Below, piece after piece: positions 1-5,274 of a stretch of DNA of 14,811 bases. Position 1 is the stretch's first letter; each line of letters starts with the position of its first letter. The DNA lies in contig DHKK01000040.1 of the NCBI GenBank assembly GCA_002404795.1, forward strand, positions 1 through 14,811, in the 5' to 3' direction. Origin of the DNA: Clostridiales bacterium UBA4696 (GTDB taxonomy: Bacteria; Bacillota; Clostridia; Oscillospirales; Oscillospiraceae). The translations under genes and the position numbers were made by a program. The notes below the pieces were generated by a model. It was given only the letters and a program-made list of their open reading frames with translations, was not told the DNA's origin and did no database searches.

Positions 1-4
1 GACT

Positions 5-84
5 GAGAGGTTGCCGCAAATTTGTAACAACCTCTCCGTCCCGGCTCCGCCGGTCCACCTCCCCTGGAAGGGGAGGCTTTTTTC
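5..84 (+). repeat. Triple-hairpin intergenic element ending in a terminator
   Basis: Three inverted repeats follow one another. Positions 5-13 pair perfectly with 28-36 (9 bp, 14-nt loop). Positions 41-45 (CCGGC) pair with 49-53 (GCCGG) over a TCC loop. Positions 58-64 (CCTCCCC) pair with 70-76 (GGGGAGG) and are followed by six T at 78-83, the form of an intrinsic terminator. From memory, the block from about 28 to 83 resembles a dispersed intergenic repeat of Oscillospiraceae and Faecalibacterium genomes. I saw only one copy in this window, so the repeat status is inference. The last hairpin probably ends a transcript entering from the left and isolates the nrdG operon. Confidence 0.55.
58..83 (+). 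terminator. Intrinsic terminator before nrdG
   Basis: A 7-bp GC-rich stem (58-64 with 70-76), a 5-nt loop and a T6 run at 78-83. It lies 55 nt upstream of the nrdG start and most likely ends a + strand gene outside the window. Confidence 0.6.
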
Positions 85-88
85 ATTC

Positions 89-117
89 TTGCAAACCACC
101 CCCGCGCGTGGTACCAT
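89..117 (+). promoter_or_regulatory. Putative promoter of the nrdG-dut-hydantoinase operon
   Basis: TTGCAA at 89-94 and TACCAT at 112-117 are separated by 17 bp; each matches four of six consensus bases. The predicted start site is near 124, which leaves a very short leader carrying AAAGGGGG (124-131) seven bases before the ATG. The match is modest, so this is a candidate only. Confidence 0.35.
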
Positions 118-138
118 AGGAGCAAAGGGGGCGATACG

Positions 139-666
139 ATGAATTATGCGGCGATCAAGTCGTGCGACATTGCCAATGGGCCGGGGGTGCGGGTGAGCCT
201 GTTCGTGTCCGGGTGCAGGCACCACTGCAAGGACTGCTTCAACCCCGAGACCTGGGACTTCGCCTACGGCCAGCCGTTTGACGAGGCCGTGATGGAGCAC
301 ATTCTGGCCCTCATGGCCCCGGATTATATCCGCGGGATCACTTTCTTAGGCGGCGAGCCCTTCGAGCCGGAAAACCAGCCGGGGCTGCTCGCGCTGTCGC
401 GGAAGATCCGGGCGGCGTACCCGGAAAAATCCATCTGGTCGTTCTCCGGCTATCTCTTCGACCGCGATATCCTGTCCGGGAAACTCGGCCCGTGGGAGAC
501 GACGCGCGAGCTGCTGTCGTATCTCGACGTGCTGGTCGACGGGCCGTTCGTCGCGTCGCTCAAAAATCTCAATCTCCGGTTCCGCGGCTCGTCCAATCAG
601 CGGCTGATCGACGTGCCCGCGAGTCTGAAGACCGGCGCCGTCGTCCTCTGGGACGAGCGGCAGTAG
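139..666 (+). CDS. nrdG: Anaerobic ribonucleotide reductase activating protein (NrdG-type radical SAM)
   Basis: A radical SAM activase that uses a [4Fe-4S] cluster and S-adenosylmethionine to install the glycyl radical on the class III reductase NrdD, which makes deoxynucleotides without oxygen. The 175-aa product has the cluster motif CRHHCKDC (C26, C30, C33), the SAM-binding GGEPF at 71-75, and the NrdG-like C-terminal segment FRGSSNQRLIDV (148-159). Length fits NrdG (about 150-180 aa) and is short for pyruvate formate-lyase activases. The start is set by AAAGGGGG seven bases upstream. NrdD is not in the window; it could lie just to the left, but a terminator separates this gene from that side. 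The dUTPase begins nine bases after the stop, so the two are probably one transcript. Other small glycyl-radical activases are a less likely identity. Confidence 0.9.
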   Translation: MNYAAIKSCDIANGPGVRVSLFVSGCRHHCKDCFNPETWDFAYGQPFDEAVMEHILALMAPDYIRGITFLGGEPFEPENQPGLLALSRKIRAAYPEKSIWSFSGYLFDRDILSGKLGPWETTRELLSYLDVLVDGPFVASLKNLNLRFRGSSNQRLIDVPASLKTGAVVLWDERQ

Positions 667-674
667 GAGGAACC

Positions 675-1106
675 ATGCCCACCATCAAAATTCACTATTT
701 TTCCGACGATCTGCCCCGCCTGCAGAAGACCGACAAGGGCGACTGGATCGATCTCTACGCCGCGCAGACCATGCAGCTGCGCGCGGGCGATTTCGCGCTG
801 ATCCCACTGGGGGTCTCGATGCAGCTGCCGGAGGGCTATGAGGCCCGCACCGCCCCGCGCTCGTCGACGTTCAGGCGCTGGGGCATCCTGCAGGCCAACT
901 CCGTCGGCGTCATCGACAACAGCTACTGCGGCACGAACGACGAGTGGAAGCTCCCCGTCTACGCCACGCGCGACACCGTCATCGAGAAGGGCGACCGCAT
1001 CTGCCAGTTCCGCATCTTTGCCGTCCAGCCCCCCGTCACGTTCGAGGAATGCGACACCCTCTCCGACACCGACCGCGGCGGCTTCGGCTCCACCGGCGTG
1101 AAATAA
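675..1106 (+). CDS. dut: dUTP diphosphatase (trimeric dUTPase family)
   Basis: Hydrolyses dUTP to dUMP and pyrophosphate, keeping uracil out of DNA and supplying dUMP for thymidylate synthesis. The 143-aa product contains all five signature motifs in order: I around ALIPLGVSMQLP (41-52); II PRSSTFRRWGI (61-71); III NSVGVIDNSYCG (75-86) with the catalytic Asp at 81 and the stacking Tyr at 84; IV KGDRICQFRI (105-114); and V DRGGFGSTG (133-141), the flexible C-terminal arm. Motif III has Ser where many enzymes have a second Asp (DNSY instead of DSDY), and an NDEW stretch follows it. The start at 675 is chosen because AGGAGG overlaps the nrdG stop codon four bases upstream; a longer reading frame from 492 would overlap nrdG heavily and adds no homologous sequence. 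Confidence 0.93.
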   Translation: MPTIKIHYFSDDLPRLQKTDKGDWIDLYAAQTMQLRAGDFALIPLGVSMQLPEGYEARTAPRSSTFRRWGILQANSVGVIDNSYCGTNDEWKLPVYATRDTVIEKGDRICQFRIFAVQPPVTFEECDTLSDTDRGGFGSTGVK

Positions 1107-1128
1107 AACGAAAGGAAGTCCCGTTTTC

Positions 1129-2502
1129 ATGAAAACCTTACTCAAAGGCGGCACCGTCGTCTCCGCCGCCGCCTCCCGCGCGGCCGACGTGCTGATCGAG
1201 GGCGAGAAGATCCTCGCCGTCGGCGAAAACCTGCCCGCGGACGGCGCAGCCGTCGTCGACGTGACTGGCAAGCTGCTCTTCCCGGGCTTCATCGACGCCC
1301 ACACGCACTTCGACCTCGACGTCTGCAACACCACCACCGCCGACAACTTCGACACCGGCACGCGCAGCGCCATCCACGGCGGCACGACCATGGTCATCGA
1401 CTTCGCCTGCCCGAACAAGGGCGAGTCGCTGCAGTACGGCCTCGATCTCTGGCACAAGAAGGCCGACGGCCGCTCGAGCTGCGATTATGGCTTCCACATG
1501 ACCATCGACGACTGGAACGCGTCCATCCGCGCCGAGATCCCCGCCATGTTCGCCGCCGGCATCCCCTCGTTCAAGATGTACATGACCTACCCCGCCATGA
1601 TGATCGGCGATCAGGACATGTTCTGCGCGCTGCAGGAGCTGAAAAAATACGGCGGCATCGCCGGCGTCCACTGCGAGAACGCGGGCGTCATCGACGCGCT
1701 CATCGCCGCGCACAAGGCCGCGGGGCAGACCGCCCCGTCGTCCCACCCCGCGTGCCGCCCGAACCCGCTGGAGGCCGAGGCCGTCGCGCATCTGCTGCGC
1801 ATCACCGAGGTCGCAGGCGTGCCCATCGTGATCGTCCACCTGAGCACGAAGGAGGCCCTGCTCGAGGTCATGCGCGCCCGCACCCGCGGCCAGCAGGTCT
1901 ACGTCGAGACCTGCCCGCACTACCTGCTGCTCGACGACAGCGTGTATGACCAGGAGGATTATTCCGCCGCCGCGCGCTACATCTGCGCGCCGCCCATGCG
2001 GAAAAAGGAGGACCAGGAGGTCCTCTGGAAGGCGCTGGCCAACGGCACCATCCAGACCGTCTCCACCGACCACTGCAGCTTCACCCTGCAGCAGAAGGAC
2101 GCCGGCAGGGGAGACTTCACGAAGATCCCCGGCGGCCTGCCCGGCGTGGAGACGCGCGGCGAGCTGCTCTATACCGCGGGCGTGGCCGCAGGCCGCATCA
2201 CGAAGGAGCAGATGTGCGCCCTGCTGTCGGAAAATCCCGCCCGCCTCTACGGCGCGTACCCGCGCAAGGGCGTGATCGCCCCCGGCAGCGACGCGGATCT
2301 GGTCGTCTACGACCCCGCGGCCGACAAGACCATCACGGCCGAAACGCAGCTTTCCGCCGCCGGCTACACCCCCTACGAGGGCTGGCGGACGAAGGGCTCC
2401 ATCGCGCAGGTCTATCTGCGCGGCACGCTCGCCGTCGACCACGGCGAGATGAAGGCCGGCCCCATCGGCACGTACATCCCGCGCCATCCCGGCGCGCTGT
2501 AA
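1129..2502 (+). CDS. hydA: D-hydantoinase / dihydropyrimidinase (amidohydrolase superfamily)
   Basis: A cytosolic binuclear metal enzyme that opens cyclic amides: dihydrouracil or dihydrothymine in reductive pyrimidine breakdown, or 5-substituted hydantoins. The 457-aa length is typical. All metal-site residues are visible: DAHTHFD (H58, H60), the Lys of SFKMY to be carbamylated (K149), VHCEN (H181), VHLST (H237) and STDHCSF (D314). Y154 in MTYP corresponds to the substrate-contact Tyr of hydantoinases. AAAGGAAG at 1111-1118 sets the start. The gene begins 22 bases after the dUTPase stop and is the last gene before a terminator, so it appears to be in the nrdG-dut operon. No dihydropyrimidine dehydrogenase or beta-ureidopropionase gene is in the window, so natural substrate is unresolved between dihydropyrimidines and hydantoins. 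Confidence 0.9.
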   Translation: MKTLLKGGTVVSAAASRAADVLIEGEKILAVGENLPADGAAVVDVTGKLLFPGFIDAHTHFDLDVCNTTTADNFDTGTRSAIHGGTTMVIDFACPNKGESLQYGLDLWHKKADGRSSCDYGFHMTIDDWNASIRAEIPAMFAAGIPSFKMYMTYPAMMIGDQDMFCALQELKKYGGIAGVHCENAGVIDALIAAHKAAGQTAPSSHPACRPNPLEAEAVAHLLRITEVAGVPIVIVHLSTKEALLEVMRARTRGQQVYVETCPHYLLLDDSVYDQEDYSAAARYICAPPMRKKEDQEVLWKALANGTIQTVSTDHCSFTLQQKDAGRGDFTKIPGGLPGVETRGELLYTAGVAAGRITKEQMCALLSENPARLYGAYPRKGVIAPGSDADLVVYDPAADKTITAETQLSAAGYTPYEGWRTKGSIAQVYLRGTLAVDHGEMKAGPIGTYIPRHPGAL

Positions 2503-2506
2503 GCGC

Positions 2507-2546
2507 AAAAAAATCGCCCCTGTTCCGGAAGGAGCAGGGGCTTTTT
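2507..2546. terminator. Bidirectional terminator between convergent genes
   Basis: Positions 2516-2526 pair with 2531-2541 in an 11-bp stem with one G-T wobble, closed by a GGAA tetraloop. T5 follows at 2542-2546 on the + strand, and A7 at 2507-2513 gives a T7 run on the minus strand. It can end both the hydantoinase operon (+) and the small minus-strand gene that ends at 2563. Confidence 0.85.
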
Positions 2547-2562
2547 ATGGAGGAAAGGGGAA

Positions 2563-2814
2563 TTACGCTTCGCCGTTTTCCTTGTCGAGCTCGGCAAGGA
2601 AGGCGATGAGCTTCGCCTCGTCTTCGCGCTTGTCGGCAAAGAGCTCGAGGTTGTCGCCCTGCTCGCTCAGCAGCTGGCCAAGGGCGATGTACTCGCTCAG
2701 CGCGCTCTTGAGGTTGAAGACGTCGCCGTCCTGGCTCTTGAGGTACACGTCGCCGGTGCAGGTGTGGATGACCTTGCGGAATTCTTCGACTTCTTTGATG
2801 TTCTTGAGTTTCAT
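2563..2814 (-). CDS. Small acidic protein of unknown function (83 aa)
   Basis: I do not assign a function. The 83-aa product is soluble and charged, with no signal peptide, membrane segment or cysteine cluster (one Cys at 19). The N-terminal half (about 1-45) looks like a small alpha/beta fold with the segment GDVYLKSQDGDVFNLKSAL, and the C-terminal half is acidic and helical (LELFADKREDEAKLIAFLAEL). I remember similar short clostridial proteins, some carrying an implausible poly(A) polymerase label, which this length cannot support. It has a clear ribosome site (GGGAGG eight bases before the ATG) and a near-consensus promoter of its own, so I regard it as a real, well-expressed gene. It ends at the shared bidirectional terminator. 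Confidence 0.75.
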   Translation of the reverse strand: MKLKNIKEVEEFRKVIHTCTGDVYLKSQDGDVFNLKSALSEYIALGQLLSEQGDNLELFADKREDEAKLIAFLAELDKENGEA

Positions 2815-2863
2815 AATGATTGCCTCCCATGCAATTTTTTCTTTGACTTTTGATTACAGCTGC

Positions 2864-2892
2864 AGTATAAGCGCTAGAGATGGAAAAATCAA
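2864..2892 (-). promoter_or_regulatory. Promoter of the 83-aa protein gene
   Basis: On the minus strand, TTGATT (2892-2887) and TATACT (2869-2864) are separated by exactly 17 bp. The predicted start near 2857 leaves a leader of about 40 nt with GGGAGG before the ATG at 2814. It lies just beyond the end of the upstream minus-strand gene (2929), so the small gene can be transcribed on its own. Confidence 0.65.
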
Positions 2893-2928
2893 GGGCGGTA
2901 ATGAATGAAATACACAAATTTATATCAC

Positions 2929-3450
2929 TTATTTTGTGCGATATGACGGATAATACGTGTACAGCCGCGTCATCGCCGCCGGGCGGGATGCCGCGCCGGG
3001 CGCGAGGAAGTGCTGCTGCGCCTCGTCCGGCGTGAGCCGGATGAGAAGCTCGCCGAGGTCCTTGTCCGCGTCGATGGACAATACGCCGTACTGCTGCCAG
3101 ACGAGCGGCTGGCCGTAGGCGTCGTTGAAGTTCCCGGTCCAGCGTCCGTCCTGCCGCTCGAGCCGGAGGGTGACGGGCTCGGCCAGCGCGTCCACGCCGG
3201 AGATGCGGAGCGTGCCGAGGAAGAGCGGCTTGGCGAGCATACTCCTGGTCAGCGTCCCGGTCAGCCGGATCGTGTGCTCGACCGCGAAGCTCTCATCCCC
3301 GCAGACGTATTCCGTTACGGTCTCGTCGATGCTGATGGGTGTCTGCTGCGGCATGAGCACGAAGATCACGATATTCAGAATGGCCACCGCTACCGCGAAG
3401 CCGAAAACAAAGCCCTTGTTGCGGGCAAACCAGTTTTTATGCTCTCCCAT
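2929..3450 (-). CDS. Single-pass membrane protein of unknown function (173 aa)
   Basis: Not recognised at family level. The 173-aa product has a short basic N-terminus, one hydrophobic helix at about 14-33, and a C-terminal domain of about 135 residues that is probably extracellular by the positive-inside rule. The domain is rich in predicted beta strands (IRLTGTLTRS, LRISGVDAL, VTLRLERQDGRWTGNF, YGVLSIDAD, ELLIRLTP). There is no lipobox cysteine. GAGGG lies seven bases before the ATG. No terminator separates it from the 83-aa gene downstream on the same strand, although that gene has its own promoter. I could not find a convincing promoter of its own; a TTTCAA plus TATAAA pair upstream is badly spaced. 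It may be involved in the cell envelope, but this is only inference from topology. Confidence 0.7.
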   Translation of the reverse strand: MGEHKNWFARNKGFVFGFAVAVAILNIVIFVLMPQQTPISIDETVTEYVCGDESFAVEHTIRLTGTLTRSMLAKPLFLGTLRISGVDALAEPVTLRLERQDGRWTGNFNDAYGQPLVWQQYGVLSIDADKDLGELLIRLTPDEAQQHFLAPGAASRPAAMTRLYTYYPSYRTK

Positions 3451-3495
3451 GATAGTCCCTCACAGAAAGTTTATAAATTCTTCAGATCTGACGCC

Positions 3496-3523
3496 TTGAA
3501 ATGGTTACAAAATAGTGTATAAT
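3496..3523 (+). promoter_or_regulatory. Strong orphan promoter on the + strand
   Basis: TTGAAA (3496-3501) and a perfect TATAAT (3518-3523) are separated by 16 bp in an AT-rich stretch that stands out from the GC-rich surroundings. It points away from the minus-strand gene at 2929-3450 and toward a terminator at 3655-3683, with no recognisable protein gene between. Confidence 0.6.
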
Positions 3524-3529
3524 AGATAC

Positions 3530-3684
3530 AAAATGATACTAAAGTATCAAATTCAAACCGGAAGGGCGGATGCGATGGCAGATGATCAGCCTTTTTACAC
3601 AACCAACCGATCAACCAACACAAACCACTGTCTGATACCAGTGATATCAAAAGAGCGCTGCGGGAGGCCGCAGCGCCCTTTTTC
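3530..3684 (+). ncRNA. Candidate small RNA (about 150 nt) between promoter and terminator
   Basis: The unit starts about seven bases after TATAAT and ends at a 9-bp hairpin with T5. It contains a dyad GATACT-AA-AGTATC (3535-3548), a long G-poor, C/A-rich unpaired-looking stretch with CAACCAAC twice (3600-3607 and 3612-3619), and TGATA/TATCA arms at about 3632-3648. The only reading frame with a ribosome site (3575-3691, 38 codons, GGAAGGG eight bases before) runs through the terminator hairpin and has no recognisable protein character. A C-rich single-stranded region plus terminator is the usual shape of Gram-positive regulatory RNAs, but neither expression nor targets can be seen from sequence. 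Confidence 0.4.
3655..3683. terminator. Bidirectional terminator after the lipoprotein gene and orphan unit
   Basis: Positions 3655-3663 pair perfectly with 3668-3676 (9 bp, GAGG loop). T5 follows at 3679-3683 on the + strand. On the minus strand the stem is followed by TTTT (complement of 3649-3652). It lies 43 bases downstream of the minus-strand lipoprotein stop and at the end of the + strand orphan unit. Confidence 0.75.
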
Positions 3685-3718
3685 ATTATAACGGAAAACC
3701 AGGAAACCTGCAAGAGGT

Positions 3719-5011
3719 TTATCCGGCGTAGGGGACGAGCTCGAAATATTCCAGCTCCGGTTCGCCGTTGATATACCACTGCCAATCGCCCGCGGGCTGC
3801 GTGATGGCAATGCGGCCGGTGACGCCGTCCTCGGTGATGACGTCCACGAAGCTCTTGCCGTCGGTGCCCGTGACCTGCAGGATCGTGCCGGGGCCGAAGG
3901 TGGACTCGGTGCCGTCGTCCAGCGTGACCGGCAGATCCCGGACCAGAGACAGGCGGGAATAGCTCGTATTGGCCGGGACAATCTGCCATGCGTCGCCCAG
4001 CGGGACCAGAACGCCGTCGTGCAGCGCATAGGCGCGGACCGCCTCATACGAGCCGAGCACGTTCTGCGTGCTCTCGAGCTGCAGACTGCCCTCGGAGATA
4101 CTCAGGATCGAGGCCTTGAGGAACAGCTGGTCTTCAAACGGGATCAGCTCCGGCGCGCCGGACTTGCACGACCAGGCATTGAGCACATAGTCGTCGCTGG
4201 CCATGTCGCCGCAGAAGTAGATCTCCGGGCAGGCATCTTCATCCAGATCGGCCAGCCAGATGCGCGCGTTGAAGCTGGGCGGGTAGGAGAGGTCTCCCTC
4301 GTCCATGCCGGTGTCGAAGACCTCGGTGCCCTTCTGGATGCGCAGGATGAACGACTGCTGGTCATACTGGTCCCAGATGCGAAGCAGCTGGACGGTCTCC
4401 ATAGCGCCGTCGGCGTCCAGATCAGCCTCTCCGCTGCGGACGATCTCCGTCCGCACGGCCGGGAAGCCATAGAGCGTCACGCCGTCGTAGGGGATCTCCG
4501 CCGGGACGGGATCCTGCGCGGGCAGCTCGATGGTGGCAAACGGCTCATAGGCGGGTTCCTCCGGCTCCGGCTCGGCGGGCTGCACGGGCGTGGTCGTGTC
4601 GGGTTCGGTTGTAGGCTGCTCGGTCGGGATGACGCGGATCGCAACGGCCAGGACCTCCGGCGGGTCGCTCGCGGCGATATCGCCGAGGTAGGTGATGTCC
4701 ACCTGCAGCTCCGGCGTCAGCTCCGACACGGCGATGGGCCAGCCGTCAGCGCCCACGGGGACGAGTCCGTCCGCCAGCCGGACCGCTACGGACGAAGCCG
4801 TACCGAACGTGGAATCTGCGTCCATGGGACCGACCATCAGCATATCATCGGTAGCGGAAAGAATTTCTGCGGGAAAGGTCGTGACGTGCACGGCGGCGGG
4901 CGCCTCCGGTTCCGGGTCTGCCTGCGCAGGCTCCTCCGTGGCGGGCTTTGCGCAGCTGCACAGCAGCGCAAGCACCAGCATCGCGGCCAGCACGATAGAA
5001 AGCTTTTTCAT
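3719..5011 (-). CDS. Multidomain lipoprotein with Asp-rich (FG-GAP/VCBS-like) loops
   Basis: A predicted membrane-anchored extracellular lipoprotein of 430 aa, function unknown. MKKLSIVL starts a signal peptide with lipobox LCSC, so Cys20 would be the lipidated residue. A Pro/Glu-rich linker (21-40) leads to a beta-rich OB-like domain (about 41-128, resembling DUF3221-type domains). A second Thr/Pro/Glu linker (129-157) is followed by a region with two Asp-rich calcium-type loops, DLDADGAME (197-205) and LADLDEDACPE (253-263), as in FG-GAP/VCBS repeats. The C-terminal part (about 355-428) looks like an SH3b-type beta domain. AAGGAGG ends about four bases before the ATG. A near-consensus promoter with flanking repeats precedes it, suggesting regulation. 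The domain names are pattern-based and need a profile search. Confidence 0.8.
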   Translation of the reverse strand: MKKLSIVLAAMLVLALLCSCAKPATEEPAQADPEPEAPAAVHVTTFPAEILSATDDMLMVGPMDADSTFGTASSVAVRLADGLVPVGADGWPIAVSELTPELQVDITYLGDIAASDPPEVLAVAIRVIPTEQPTTEPDTTTPVQPAEPEPEEPAYEPFATIELPAQDPVPAEIPYDGVTLYGFPAVRTEIVRSGEADLDADGAMETVQLLRIWDQYDQQSFILRIQKGTEVFDTGMDEGDLSYPPSFNARIWLADLDEDACPEIYFCGDMASDDYVLNAWSCKSGAPELIPFEDQLFLKASILSISEGSLQLESTQNVLGSYEAVRAYALHDGVLVPLGDAWQIVPANTSYSRLSLVRDLPVTLDDGTESTFGPGTILQVTGTDGKSFVDVITEDGVTGRIAITQPAGDWQWYINGEPELEYFELVPYAG

Positions 5012-5022
5012 AACTCCTCCTT

Positions 5023-5044
5023 CTGGGGTGTATCACTACCCCAG
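5023..5044. repeat. Inverted repeat at the transcription start of the lipoprotein gene
   Basis: CTGGGGT (5023-5029) pairs perfectly with ACCCCAG (5038-5044) over an 8-base loop that itself holds a near-palindrome (GTGTATCAC). The predicted start site is at about 5045, so the element is either the 5' end stem-loop of the mRNA or an operator overlapping the start of transcription. The ribosome site follows directly. Confidence 0.55.
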
Positions 5045-5051
5045 CGTCACC

Positions 5052-5080
5052 ATCATAGCGGATTTGCTTCCGTTCGTCAA
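5052..5080 (-). promoter_or_regulatory. Promoter of the lipoprotein gene
   Basis: On the minus strand, TTGACG (5080-5075) and TATGAT (5057-5052) are separated by exactly 17 bp, each five of six to consensus. The leader would be about 33 nt. Confidence 0.7.
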
Positions 5081-5092
5081 TGGACACTTTCG

Positions 5093-5112
5093 CTTATTTT
5101 GAACTTATTTTG
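5093..5112 (-). promoter_or_regulatory. Tandem 9-bp direct repeat upstream of the lipoprotein promoter
   Basis: CAAAATAAG occurs twice on the minus strand (5112-5104 and 5101-5093), an 11-bp period of one helical turn. The pair ends 12 bp upstream of the -35 box. This arrangement is typical of activator or response-regulator half-sites, though an AT-rich UP element is an alternative. Confidence 0.45.
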
Positions 5113-5220
5113 TCCGTTTCGTCCGGCAAAGTGCAGACTTTCTGGTGATTATGTGAACTTGCGGAAACAATTTGTAAAGAATAGAAAACCGCCCCCGGCA
5201 AGGCCAGAGGACTGTAGAAA

Positions 5221-5255
5221 CTGCCGCCCATCAGAAACGCTCTGACGGGCGGCAG
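5221..5255 (-). terminator. Terminator-like hairpin after the membrane/CAT-like gene
   Basis: Positions 5221-5235 pair with 5241-5255 in a 15-bp stem with a single A-C mismatch and a 5-nt loop. It lies 19 bases past the stop codon of the minus-strand gene. The T run is short (TTTCT on the minus strand), so termination may be partial, but stem strength and position support the call. Confidence 0.6.
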
Positions 5256-5274
5256 TCCGTGGATGGTTTAAGAC

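Noticed and set aside
1138..2508. 456-codon minus-strand frame opposite the hydantoinase gene
   Set aside because: Antisense shadow; the + strand carries all hydantoinase active-site residues.
3575..3691. 38-codon open frame with a ribosome site in the orphan + strand unit
   Set aside because: It runs through the terminator hairpin, so the transcript would end before the stop codon, and its sequence has no protein-like character. The 21-codon frame from 3570 has its ribosome site too close.
3704..3720. Small inverted repeat AAACCT/AGGTTT overlapping the lipoprotein stop codon
   Set aside because: Only six AT-rich pairs and no T run; the strong hairpin at 3655-3676 is the better terminator.
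5159..5187. Possible + strand promoter TTGCGG-17-TAGAAA
   Set aside because: It faces a hairpin without a + strand T run and an antisense gene end; box matches are modest and no product is evident.
4019..5245. 408-codon + strand frame opposite the lipoprotein gene
   Set aside because: It runs through the lipoprotein promoter and lacks motifs; the minus-strand frame has a signal peptide and lipobox.
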